From: Kribbella caucasensis | GTDB lineage: Bacteria; Actinomycetota; Actinomycetes; Propionibacteriales; Kribbellaceae | Reading direction: 5' to 3' | DNA: 64,000 nt | NCBI RefSeq assembly: GCF_004361855.1 | Contig: NZ_SNWQ01000011.1 | Span: forward strand, 186,001 to 250,000 | Shown here: positions 57,287-64,000 of the stretch, piece by piece | How the letters are laid out: each line of letters starts with the position of its first letter | Numbering within the stretch: the first letter of the stretch is position 1 | Notes under the pieces: model-generated | Database searches by the model: none | What the model was told of the DNA's origin: nothing | What the model saw: the letters and a program-made list of their open reading frames with translations, nothing else | Position numbers and translations under genes: made by a program

Positions 57287-58231
57287 GTGCCGGCACGGCC
57301 GAGTCTTCGTCAGCTCGAGTACTTCCTGGCCGCCGTCGAGCACGGTTCCTTCGCGGCCGCCGCGCTGCACCAGCACGTCACCCAGCCGAGCCTGTCCGAG
57401 CAGATCAAGCGGCTGGAGCGGACCGTCGGCGGCGCGTTGTTCGTTCGGACGAACCGGAACCTCCAGCTGACCGACATAGGCCGGCAGCTGATCCCGCTGG
57501 CCCAGAGCACATTGCGCAGCGCCGATCTGCTCAGTGAGCGACTGCGGGACATGCGCACGCTCGCGGGCGGGACCGTCTCGTTCGGCACGTTCAGCAGCGC
57601 GCACCTCTACCTCCTGGTGCCCGTCACCAGCCGCTTCCACGTCCGCCATCCAGATGTCCAGATCCGGGTGGTGGGGCTGAATTCGTCCGATGTCGCCGAC
57701 ATGGTCAGGGGAGGGGAGCTCGAGGCCGGCCTGGTGCAGCTGCCGATCGACGAACGCGGGCTCGACGTGACCGGCGCGGTGCTGGTCGACACGGTCGTGT
57801 TCGTCAGCTCCGACCCACGCCGTACCCGGGAGCCGGTCACTATCGAGCAGCTCGCGGACAACCAGCTGATCCTGTCCGAGGCCAGGTTCGGTGAGGCCGA
57901 TCCGTTGCGCCGGGCGCTGGCCGAGCGGGCCCGGGAGGCGAAGCTGGAGATCCGGCCGTTCGTCGAGGTCGAGTTCCAGACCGCGGCGTTGGAGCTGGCC
58001 GCCAACGGAGTGGGCGACACCCTGGCGTCGTACCTGGTGACCCAGCTGCCGCAGTTCGCCAGGCTGATCTCGTGGGCGCCGCTGGAGCCGGTGCTGGAGG
58101 AGCGGTTCGCCCTCATCACCCGGGCTCGCGGCAGCCTGTCGCCGGCGACGCGTGAGTTCATGGCGCTGGCCCGTCAGCAAATCTCCGCACTGCAGACCCG
58201 CGCCGACACCTGGCGCCAGCAGAACCCCTGA
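57287..58231 (+). CDS. LysR-family transcriptional regulator
   Basis: Protein of 314 residues. The HTH is LRQLEYFLAAVEHGSFAAAALHQHVTQPSLSEQIKRLERTVGGALFVRTNRNLQLT; the two-lobed effector domain follows (TVSFGTFSSAHLYLLVPVTSRFHVRHPDVQIRV; ELEAGLVQLP; ELAANGVGDTLASYL). The GTG at 57287 has AAAGGTG upstream. It stands directly before, and in line with, the amino-acid ABC importer and the SDR/monooxygenase genes, so it is the likely activator of that pathway. Confidence 0.93.
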   Translation: MPARPSLRQLEYFLAAVEHGSFAAAALHQHVTQPSLSEQIKRLERTVGGALFVRTNRNLQLTDIGRQLIPLAQSTLRSADLLSERLRDMRTLAGGTVSFGTFSSAHLYLLVPVTSRFHVRHPDVQIRVVGLNSSDVADMVRGGELEAGLVQLPIDERGLDVTGAVLVDTVVFVSSDPRRTREPVTIEQLADNQLILSEARFGEADPLRRALAERAREAKLEIRPFVEVEFQTAALELAANGVGDTLASYLVTQLPQFARLISWAPLEPVLEERFALITRARGSLSPATREFMALARQQISALQTRADTWRQQNP

Positions 58232-58313
58232 TTTACCCGATCGTCACAGCTTTTCCTTGACAGGCCGACGGCTGTCATCGCCACGGAACGGCTGCTTAAC
58301 GGTTGGCTCTAGA

Positions 58314-58330
58314 TCAAGGCTATTCCTTGA
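58314..58330. promoter_or_regulatory. Palindrome upstream of the amino-acid ABC operon
   Basis: TCAAGG (58314-58319) and CCTTGA (58325-58330) form a perfect inverted repeat around 5 nt, about 100 nt before the operon start. It is a candidate LysR binding site. A TTGACA at 58258-58263 could be a -35. Confidence 0.45.
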
Positions 58331-58429
58331 GCAGAGCCCTTGATATCGCTCTGGACGGCGATCTGGATCGTCCCAACACTGGTCTGCAACCGGATCCAGT
58401 TCGATCCCGATTTCCCGCCGGAGGTCCCC

Positions 58430-59227
58430 GTGTCCGAGACGAAACACCTGCCTGGTCAGACGGACCGGCCCAGCGAGTCAGCCGGTGCTGTTCGGCTCAC
58501 CTCGCTGGTCAAGCGATTCGGCGACCACGTGGTCGTCAATGACGTCTCGATGGACGTCGCCGCCGGCGAGGTCGTCGCCATCATCGGCCCGAGCGGCGCC
58601 GGCAAGAGCACGCTACTGCGCTGTATCAACCTGCTGGAGCGACCGGACAGCGGCATCGTCGACGTCGCCGGCATCCAGTTCGACGCCGCCACCCCGGTCA
58701 GCGGCAAGGATCTCGCCAGGCTCCGGCGGCACGTCGGGATGGTCTTCCAGTCCTTCAACCTGTTCCCGCACCTGACCGTACTGCGCAACGTCGCCCTGCC
58801 GCAGGAACGCGTTCTCGGCATCAGCCGGACGGAAGCCGAGGAGAAGGCCATCCGGCTGCTGGACCGGGTCGGGCTGAAGGACAAGGCGAAGCAGTACCCG
58901 GGCAGGTGTTCCGGTGGCCAGCAGCAACGGATCGCCATCGCCCGTGCCCTCGCGCTCGGACCGCAGATCATGCTCTTCGACGAACCCACCTCGGCGCTCG
59001 ACCCCGAACTCGGTCTCGAAGTCCTGGCGGTGATGCGCGAGCTCGCCGCCGAGGGGATGACGATGGCCGTGGTCACCCACGAGATGCACTTCGCCCGGGA
59101 CGTGTCGGACCACCTTGTGGTGATGGCCGACGGCGCGATCCTCGAGGAAGGCGACCCGGACCGGATCTTCACCGACCCGGAGCAGCCGCGGACGCGCCAG
59201 TTCCTCCGGGCGGTGCTGGACCGATGA
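58430..59227 (+). CDS. Polar amino acid ABC transporter ATP-binding protein (GlnQ-like)
   Basis: ATPase of 265 residues: Walker A GPSGAGKSTLLRCINLLE, Q-loop MVFQSFNLFPHLTVLRN, signature CSGGQQQRIAIARAL (Cys in place of Leu), Walker B IMLFDEPTSALDPE, switch VTHEM. The GTG at 58430 with GGAGGTCCCC upstream is chosen over a frame from 58340. The permease begins in an ATGA overlap at its stop. Confidence 0.94.
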   Translation: MSETKHLPGQTDRPSESAGAVRLTSLVKRFGDHVVVNDVSMDVAAGEVVAIIGPSGAGKSTLLRCINLLERPDSGIVDVAGIQFDAATPVSGKDLARLRRHVGMVFQSFNLFPHLTVLRNVALPQERVLGISRTEAEEKAIRLLDRVGLKDKAKQYPGRCSGGQQQRIAIARALALGPQIMLFDEPTSALDPELGLEVLAVMRELAAEGMTMAVVTHEMHFARDVSDHLVVMADGAILEEGDPDRIFTDPEQPRTRQFLRAVLDR

Positions 59228-59862
59228 ACGAGATCCTGCTGACCATCCTGGCCGGCGTACCGATCACCTTGCTGCTCACCGCGGGCGCGCTTGTGGTCGG
59301 CGTACTGGGTGGCATACCGCTGGTGGCGGCGCGGCAGTCGCGGGCCGCCATACTCCGGTTGCCGGCGCGAGCGACGATCGAACTGCTCCGCGGCATCCCA
59401 CCGATCGTCTGGCTCTTCATCATCTTCTTCGGCCTGGGCACCTATGTCCGGCTCGACGCGATGTCGGCCGCGGCGATCGGCCTCGGCCTCATCTCCTGCG
59501 CCTACCTGGCGGAGATCTACCGAGGCGGACTAGCGGCCATCGCGAAGGGACAGTGGGAGGCGTCGGCGGCGCTGGGGATGCCACGCACGGCGACGCTCAC
59601 CCGGGTCATCGGTCCGCAGGTCGGCCGGGTCTGCATCCCGGCGGCGGCGAGCTACGCCATCGGCCTGCTCAAGGACACGTCGGTGGCCTTCACCATCGGC
59701 GTCACGGAGATTCTGTACTGGGCCAATGACCAGTCGCGCGAGACCAGTGACGCGTTCTGGCCGTTCGTCCTGGCGGCTGTCGTCTACATCGTGATGACAA
59801 TTCCCTGCGCCTGGGCGGCCCGTGCCCTCGACGCGTCACTGCGGAAGCGGGTGGCCCGATGA
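59224..59862 (+). CDS. Polar amino acid ABC transporter permease 1
   Basis: Membrane protein of 212 residues, five helices, of the His/Glu/Gln/Arg/opine family: ATIELLRGIPPIVWLFIIFFGL and CAYLAEIYRGGLAAIAKGQWEASAALGMPRTATLTRVIGPQ with the EAA-type loop. It overlaps the ATPase and the second permease by 4 nt each. Probably forms a heterodimeric channel with the second permease. Confidence 0.94.
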   Translation: MNEILLTILAGVPITLLLTAGALVVGVLGGIPLVAARQSRAAILRLPARATIELLRGIPPIVWLFIIFFGLGTYVRLDAMSAAAIGLGLISCAYLAEIYRGGLAAIAKGQWEASAALGMPRTATLTRVIGPQVGRVCIPAAASYAIGLLKDTSVAFTIGVTEILYWANDQSRETSDAFWPFVLAAVVYIVMTIPCAWAARALDASLRKRVAR

Positions 59863-60497
59863 TCGGCGACTGGATCCCCAGCCTGCTGGGCGGGCTCGGC
59901 GTCAGTCTCAAGCTGACCGCGCTCAGTCTCGGTCTCGGACTACCGCTCGGCCTGCTGCTCGCCCTCGGCGCGGCGTCGACCAGACGAGGCCTGCGGGCCG
60001 TTGTCATCGGCCTGGTCGAGCTCGGCCGCGGTACGCCGGCCCTGGTGATGCTGCAGATCGTGTACTTCGGGCTGCCGGCTGGCGGTCTCACCTTCAGCGC
60101 CTTCATCTCGGCCGGGATCTCGCTCGCGCTGACCACCGGCGCGTACACCAGCGAGATCATCCGCGGCGGACTGCAAGCGGTCCCGCAGGGTGAGCTGGAG
60201 GCCAGTTCGGCGCTCGGTATCAACCATCGCGACACGTTGCGCTTCATCGTCATACCGCAAGGTCTGCGCGTCGCCCTCCCCGCGTTGCTCGGGTTCTCGA
60301 TCACGATCTTCCAGGCGACCTCACTGGTCTACTCGATCGCCGTACCCGAACTGCTCGGCAAGGCGTACTCGATCGGCTCGGAGACCTTCCAGTACCTGAG
60401 CGTGCTGTTCCTGGCCGGCTTGATGTACGCCGCCATCACCATCCCCGGCAGCTGGTTGTCCGGCCGGGTCGAGCATCGCCTGTCCCGACACGTCTAG
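59859..60497 (+). CDS. Polar amino acid ABC transporter permease 2
   Basis: Membrane protein of 212 residues and same family as its neighbour: VIGLVELGRGTPALVMLQIVYFGLP and TTGAYTSEIIRGGLQAVPQGELEASSALGINHRDTLRFIVIPQGLRVALPAL. Coupled to permease 1 by ATGA. The binding-protein gene follows after 26 nt. Confidence 0.94.
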   Translation: MIGDWIPSLLGGLGVSLKLTALSLGLGLPLGLLLALGAASTRRGLRAVVIGLVELGRGTPALVMLQIVYFGLPAGGLTFSAFISAGISLALTTGAYTSEIIRGGLQAVPQGELEASSALGINHRDTLRFIVIPQGLRVALPALLGFSITIFQATSLVYSIAVPELLGKAYSIGSETFQYLSVLFLAGLMYAAITIPGSWLSGRVEHRLSRHV

Positions 60498-60523
60498 TCC
60501 CACCCCTGCATTGGAGAAGAACC

Positions 60524-61357
60524 ATGAGCAAGCTCAGTTATGCCCTAGTGGCAACGACGCTGGCGGCCGGCAGCCTCACCGCCTGCGGCATCGGCAGCGC
60601 ACAGACCTCGGCAGTCGCGGAGGACTGCAGACCCGCGCACCAGTTCAAGACCGTCGAGGAAGGCGTCCTCACCGTCGCCAGCTTCGACGTCCTGCCCTAC
60701 ACCAAGGTCGAGGGTAAGAACCTGACCGGCACCGACGGCGACATCGTCAACGCGATCGCGAAGCTGGAGTGCCTGAAACTCAACACGATCAGCTCCACCG
60801 CGGCGGCCTCGATCCCGATGGTGCAGTCCGGTCGCGCCGACCTCACCGCTGCCGACTGGTACAGGACCAAGGCTCGCGCCAAGGTCGTCGCCCTGTCCGA
60901 CCCGATCTACGCCGACCAGATGGCGCTGATCTCGAAGGACGGCATCAGCAAGGTCGAGGAGCTGAAGGGCAAGAAGGTCGGCACGGTCGACGGCTACCTC
61001 TGGGTCGACGCGCTGCGCGAGTACCTCGGCGCCGGCCTGAAGACCTACGCCAACACTCCCAACGTGTACGGCGATCTCAAGGCCGGCCGGATCGATGTGG
61101 TCGTCGACAGCTTCGCGGCCGGCGCCTATAACGCCAAGGACTCCCAGACCAAGGTCGCCGAGGCCAGCGCCGACGTCCCGGTGACGCAGAGCCCCGGCCA
61201 GTCGAACTTCCCGATGGCCAAGGAGAACACCGACCTGATCAAGGCCGTCAACGAGGACATCGCGACGCTCCGCAAGAGCGGCGAGCTGGCCAAGATCCTG
61301 GAGAAGAACGGGATGGACCCGTCCGCGGCCGATCCCGGCGAGCCCCGCCTCCTCTGA
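60524..61357 (+). CDS. Amino acid ABC transporter binding lipoprotein (family 3)
   Basis: Exported lipoprotein of 277 residues. Lipobox SLTAC (Cys21); the mature part has the family 3 order: VLTVASFDVLPYTKVEGKNLTGTDGDIVNAIAKLECLKL, RADLTAADWYRTKARAKVVALSDPIY, ELKGKKVGTVDGYLWVDAL, VVDSFAAGAYNAKD. The Arg and Asp that usually grip the amino-acid alpha-groups are not both obvious, so the ligand may be atypical. The ABC genes are followed by an SDR and a flavin monooxygenase, suggesting a catabolic locus for an imported amine or amino acid. Confidence 0.92.
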   Translation: MSKLSYALVATTLAAGSLTACGIGSAQTSAVAEDCRPAHQFKTVEEGVLTVASFDVLPYTKVEGKNLTGTDGDIVNAIAKLECLKLNTISSTAAASIPMVQSGRADLTAADWYRTKARAKVVALSDPIYADQMALISKDGISKVEELKGKKVGTVDGYLWVDALREYLGAGLKTYANTPNVYGDLKAGRIDVVVDSFAAGAYNAKDSQTKVAEASADVPVTQSPGQSNFPMAKENTDLIKAVNEDIATLRKSGELAKILEKNGMDPSAADPGEPRLL

Positions 61358-61389
61358 CCGAACCTCCACGCAGACAAGGAATCCGATCG

Positions 61390-62091
61390 ATGAAGCAGAC
61401 GGCCGTCGTCACCGGTGCCGCCAGCGGCATGGGCCACGCGACCACTCAGCTCCTGCTCGACGAGGGCTGGCAGGTCATCGCGCTCGACCGCGCCGCCTCC
61501 GTCCCCGATCTCGAGCAGCACCCCGGCCTGCGGTTCTTTCCGATCGACGTGACCAATCGCGCCGACGTCGCGGCCGCACTCGAGAAGGGTGCGGATGGCA
61601 ACGACATCTCGCTGGTGGCCAACATCGCCGGCGTCTACCCGCCGAGCACGTTGGCCGACTTCACCGAAGACCTTTACCGCAAGACTTTCGACGTCAACGT
61701 GCTCGGCGTACTGAACGTCGCCGCCGAAGCAACGGCGTACCTCACCGAGGGCTCGACGATCGTCAACTTCGCCTCCGTCGACGCCTTCACGGTCTCGCCC
61801 GGTCAGCTCCTGTACGGCGCCTCCAAGGCGGCCGTCGTGATGCTCACCAAGGAACTCGCGCTCGAACTCGCACCCCGTGGGATCCGGGTCAACGCCATCG
61901 CTCCCGGCTGGGTCGACACCCCCGGCAACCAGAAGACCGGACGGATGGAGGCGGCGGCCGCCTCGATCCCGCTCGGCCGGGTCGCGTCACCCGAGGAGAT
62001 CGCCCGCTGGGTGTTGCTCCTGGCCGGTCCACAGGCCGGCTTCATGACCGGTGAAACGGTCGTCCTGTCCGGCGGCGACGTCATCCGCTGA
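61390..62091 (+). CDS. Short-chain dehydrogenase/reductase
   Basis: NAD(P)-dependent oxidoreductase of 233 residues: TGAASGMGHATTQ (glycine motif), NIAGVYPP (in place of NNAG), catalytic Ser in NFASVDA, YGASKAAVVMLTKELALELAPRGIRVNAIAPGWVDTP. ADRAAS after beta-2 suggests NAD. It lies 32 nt after the binding-protein stop, within the operon, and precedes the monooxygenase. It may oxidise an alcohol intermediate of the imported compound. Confidence 0.92.
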   Translation: MKQTAVVTGAASGMGHATTQLLLDEGWQVIALDRAASVPDLEQHPGLRFFPIDVTNRADVAAALEKGADGNDISLVANIAGVYPPSTLADFTEDLYRKTFDVNVLGVLNVAAEATAYLTEGSTIVNFASVDAFTVSPGQLLYGASKAAVVMLTKELALELAPRGIRVNAIAPGWVDTPGNQKTGRMEAAAASIPLGRVASPEEIARWVLLLAGPQAGFMTGETVVLSGGDVIR

Positions 62092-62118
62092 ACCCAACGA
62101 CAGCAAAGGAGAACCACT

Positions 62119-63402
62119 ATGTCCCGCTACTGCGTCATCGGCGCCGGCGCGGCCGGCTTGTCGTCGATCCGGCAGCTCCAGTTGGCCGGCCACGAGGTCG
62201 TCTGCTACGAGAAGACCGACCGCGTCGGCGGCCACTGGCACACCGACTACGACGCCCTGCACCTGATCACCTCGCGCGACACGACGGCGTTCGAGGACTT
62301 CCCGATGCCGGCGCATTACCCACATTTCCCGCGCCGCGACCAGATCCGCGACTACATCGAGTCGTACGCCGATGCGCATGGTCTCCACGACGTGATCTCG
62401 TTCGGCACCGCGGTGGTCTCGGTCGAACCCGTGCCGACCGACGGACGCCCCGGCACCAACGGCTGGCGGGTCCGGACCTCGTCCGGCGGCGACGAGCTGT
62501 TCACCGGCGTACTCGTTGCCAACGGCCACTTGTGGGACCCGAAGGTGCCGCAGGTGCCGGGGGAGTTCGACGGCATCCAGCTGCACTCCAGCGAGTACCG
62601 GAACGTCGGTGATCTCGAGGGCAGCCGGGTGCTGGTGGTGGGCGCCGGCAACTCCGGCTGCGACCTGGCCGTCGACGTCGCCCAACACCGGCTGGAGGCG
62701 GACGTCGTGATGATCGAGGGGCTGCACTTCCAGGCCAAGTCGTACTTCGGCAGGCCCCGGCAGCAACTGGACTTCCTGCGTCAGTTCGCCCCGGCCGAGC
62801 AGGACTTCGTCAACCGGATGATGGCCAGACTCGCGCTCGGCGACTGGAGCGACTACGGCATGCCCGAGCCGGCCAGCAAAACCCTTGCCGACGGCCCCGT
62901 CACCGTCAACAGCCTGCTCCTGTACTGGATCCAGCATGGCCGGGTGAAGGTGCGCCCCGGGATCGAGCGGTTTGACGGCCGGATGGTCCACTTCGCCGAC
63001 GGCAGCAGTGGCGAGTACGACAACATCCTCTGGGCGACCGGGTTCAACGCCAGACTGCCGTTCCTCGCCGACGACCTGATCCCGTGGGAGCGCGGAGCGC
63101 CGGTCCGGTACGCCGCCGGCATCCTCCCCGACGCCGTGGAACAGCTGTACTTCATCGGTCTGATCGCCCCGCGCGGTCCGCAGCTCCCGGTCTACGGCAT
63201 GCAGGCCAAGCTCGTCGCCACGATGATCGAGCTGTATGAGCACGAGGACGGCGTACAGCCAGGCTTGGCCGAACGCTTCGCCAAGTTGCAGGACCCTGAG
63301 CACAGGATCGACATCGTCCGCGACATCTGGCTGGAGCAACTGGCCGACACCGAGCGCCTACTCGAAGCCTTCACCTCGGTCACCCTCGCATCCGCCGGTT
63401 GA
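62119..63402 (+). CDS. Flavin-containing monooxygenase-like oxidoreductase
   Basis: Protein of 427 residues with FAD motif VIGAGAAGLSSIRQLQLAGHEVVCYE, the EKTDRVGGHW substrate region, VLVANGHLWDPKVPQVPGEFDGIQLHSSEY (FMO fingerprint-like segment), and the second dinucleotide motif VLVVGAGNSGCDLAVDVAQ for NADPH. FMO-type enzymes N- or S-oxygenate soft nucleophiles; some are trimethylamine or Baeyer-Villiger oxygenases. GGAGA precedes the ATG. Its end overlaps the convergent small gene by 23 bp. With the SDR and the amino-acid importer it makes a likely amine/amino-acid catabolic unit. Confidence 0.9.
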   Translation: MSRYCVIGAGAAGLSSIRQLQLAGHEVVCYEKTDRVGGHWHTDYDALHLITSRDTTAFEDFPMPAHYPHFPRRDQIRDYIESYADAHGLHDVISFGTAVVSVEPVPTDGRPGTNGWRVRTSSGGDELFTGVLVANGHLWDPKVPQVPGEFDGIQLHSSEYRNVGDLEGSRVLVVGAGNSGCDLAVDVAQHRLEADVVMIEGLHFQAKSYFGRPRQQLDFLRQFAPAEQDFVNRMMARLALGDWSDYGMPEPASKTLADGPVTVNSLLLYWIQHGRVKVRPGIERFDGRMVHFADGSSGEYDNILWATGFNARLPFLADDLIPWERGAPVRYAAGILPDAVEQLYFIGLIAPRGPQLPVYGMQAKLVATMIELYEHEDGVQPGLAERFAKLQDPEHRIDIVRDIWLEQLADTERLLEAFTSVTLASAG

Positions 63403-63775
63403 GGGAGATGCTGCCGTGAGTCGACAGGCGGCTGTAGAGGTATGTGATCGGGGACGGACCGAGTGTCTCGGAGGGGGTGAGCTTGGGGTGGGCGGCCGCG
63501 AGGTTGGCCAGGACGACGGCGGGTGGCCGGTCCAGCTCGTAGATGGCGAGGTAGGGCAACGGCCCGCCGGGTGAGGGTGGTTGGGTCTCGGCCAGGCGGT
63601 AGCGGTGGACGGCGGTGATGCCGTCGACGTGTTCGAGGAGTTCGGGAACGTGCTGGTTCTCGTACCAGTCGTTGAATGCCTCGTCGGTGTCGCCGTCGGC
63701 GGGGGCCGAGAACGTCACCATCACGGCCTGATGCGGGGTGTCGTCGGGCACCGGCTTGCTCCAATCTTCAGTCAC
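63380..63775 (-). CDS. EthD/dimeric alpha-beta-barrel-like small protein
   Basis: Protein of 131 residues: AVMVTFSAPADGDTDEAFNDWYENQHVPELLEHVDGITAVHRYRL is the EthD-like or DUF4286-type half-barrel, and PLPYLAIYELD is the second strand. Such proteins often assist oxidation pathways. It lies next to the aldehyde dehydrogenase gene, 19 nt downstream of its stop, in the same direction, so they probably form an operon. Confidence 0.8.
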   Translation of the reverse strand: MTEDWSKPVPDDTPHQAVMVTFSAPADGDTDEAFNDWYENQHVPELLEHVDGITAVHRYRLAETQPPSPGGPLPYLAIYELDRPPAVVLANLAAAHPKLTPSETLGPSPITYLYSRLSTHGSISLNRRMRG

Positions 63776-63794
63776 AGGTCAGGAACGCCGGCGG

Positions 63795-64000
63795 TCAGTC
63801 GTGGGTGGGGAACGCCAGAGCGAGTTCGCGGGACGCTGACACCGCGGGATCCGGCCAGCGGCTGGTGACGACCTTCGCCCGGGTGAAGAACCGCACACCC
63901 TCGACCCCGTGCGCGTGGGTGTCGCCGAACAGCGAGCTCTTCCAGCCGCCGAAGGAGTAGTACGCGGTCGGGACCGGGATGGGCACATTGATACCGATCA
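63795..64000 (-). CDS. mmsA: CoA-acylating methylmalonate-semialdehyde dehydrogenase, C-terminal fragment (cut by window edge)
   Basis: Only about the last 68 codons are present; the rest lies beyond the right edge. VPIPVPTAYYSFGGWKSSLFGDTHAHGVEGVRFFTRAKVVTSRWPDP is the diagnostic end of MmsA-type aldehyde dehydrogenases, which make propionyl- or acetyl-CoA from methylmalonate or malonate semialdehyde in valine, inositol and beta-alanine degradation. The last residues (SASRELALAFPTHD) are a family-variable tail. Confidence 0.92.
   Translation of the reverse strand, partial: IGINVPIPVPTAYYSFGGWKSSLFGDTHAHGVEGVRFFTRAKVVTSRWPDPAVSASRELALAFPTHD

Overview
The window is high-GC actinobacterial DNA. 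Dense divergent and convergent operons, frequent GTG starts, leaderless or short-leader genes, an XRE-DUF5753/DUF397 pair, a DUF574-type methyltransferase and many sugar ABC systems with ROK regulators fit the Nocardioidaceae-Kribbellaceae group. Kribbella is my best guess, from gene content and codon style only. No rRNA, tRNA, CRISPR array, insertion sequence or phage gene was seen.

Left part (1-14.1 kb): the end of a peptide-type ABC importer (ATPase start and lipoprotein), an OmpR/HK two-component pair, an ABC-F ribosome-protection type ATPase preceded by a probable leaderless leader peptide, an ECF sigma factor with a SnoaL-like tail, a TetR/SDR divergent pair around a palindromic operator, DUF1905, GNAT, an ArsR-CDF zinc efflux operon, and a large membrane protein ending in a patatin-like lipase domain.

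Sugar region (14.1-30.2 kb): a leftward operon (ROK repressor, two permeases, sugar-binding lipoprotein, GH15, cytosolic GH31) and a rightward operon (second ROK, two secreted GH31 enzymes, one with a CBM35/6-like domain and one with a CBM20). I read this as one alpha-glucan pathway: secreted GH31 enzymes remodel starch-type glucan outside the cell, possibly to cycloalternan or isomalto-oligosaccharides; the ABC importer takes up the product; cytosolic GH31 and GH15 hydrolyse it. About 0.9 kb between the two operons holds oppositely oriented arrays of a 24-nt degenerate repeat.

Middle (30.3-46.7 kb): a pseudo-receiver LuxR regulator converges on an unmarked 48-residue ORF that looks like a class III (SapB/RamS-like) lanthipeptide precursor. 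Then come DUF2461, XRE-DUF5753 and DUF397 with a shared TGCA-rich site, four tandem hairpins, a DUF574 methyltransferase, an internally deleted Rieske/FAD oxidoreductase pseudogene, an APC permease, a geranylgeranyl-reductase-like flavoprotein next to an adenosylhomocysteinase-like protein, and a hybrid HTH/MarR regulator divergent from a DrrAB-type exporter.

Right part (46.8-64 kb): a ribose-type ABC operon ending in a glutamine-synthetase-family ligase, a PEBP lipoprotein, an endonuclease-V-like protein lacking key residues, a small alpha/beta hydrolase, a long acyl-CoA dehydrogenase, and a LysR-headed catabolic locus (polar amino-acid ABC importer, SDR, flavin monooxygenase) running up to a methylmalonate-semialdehyde dehydrogenase cut by the window edge.
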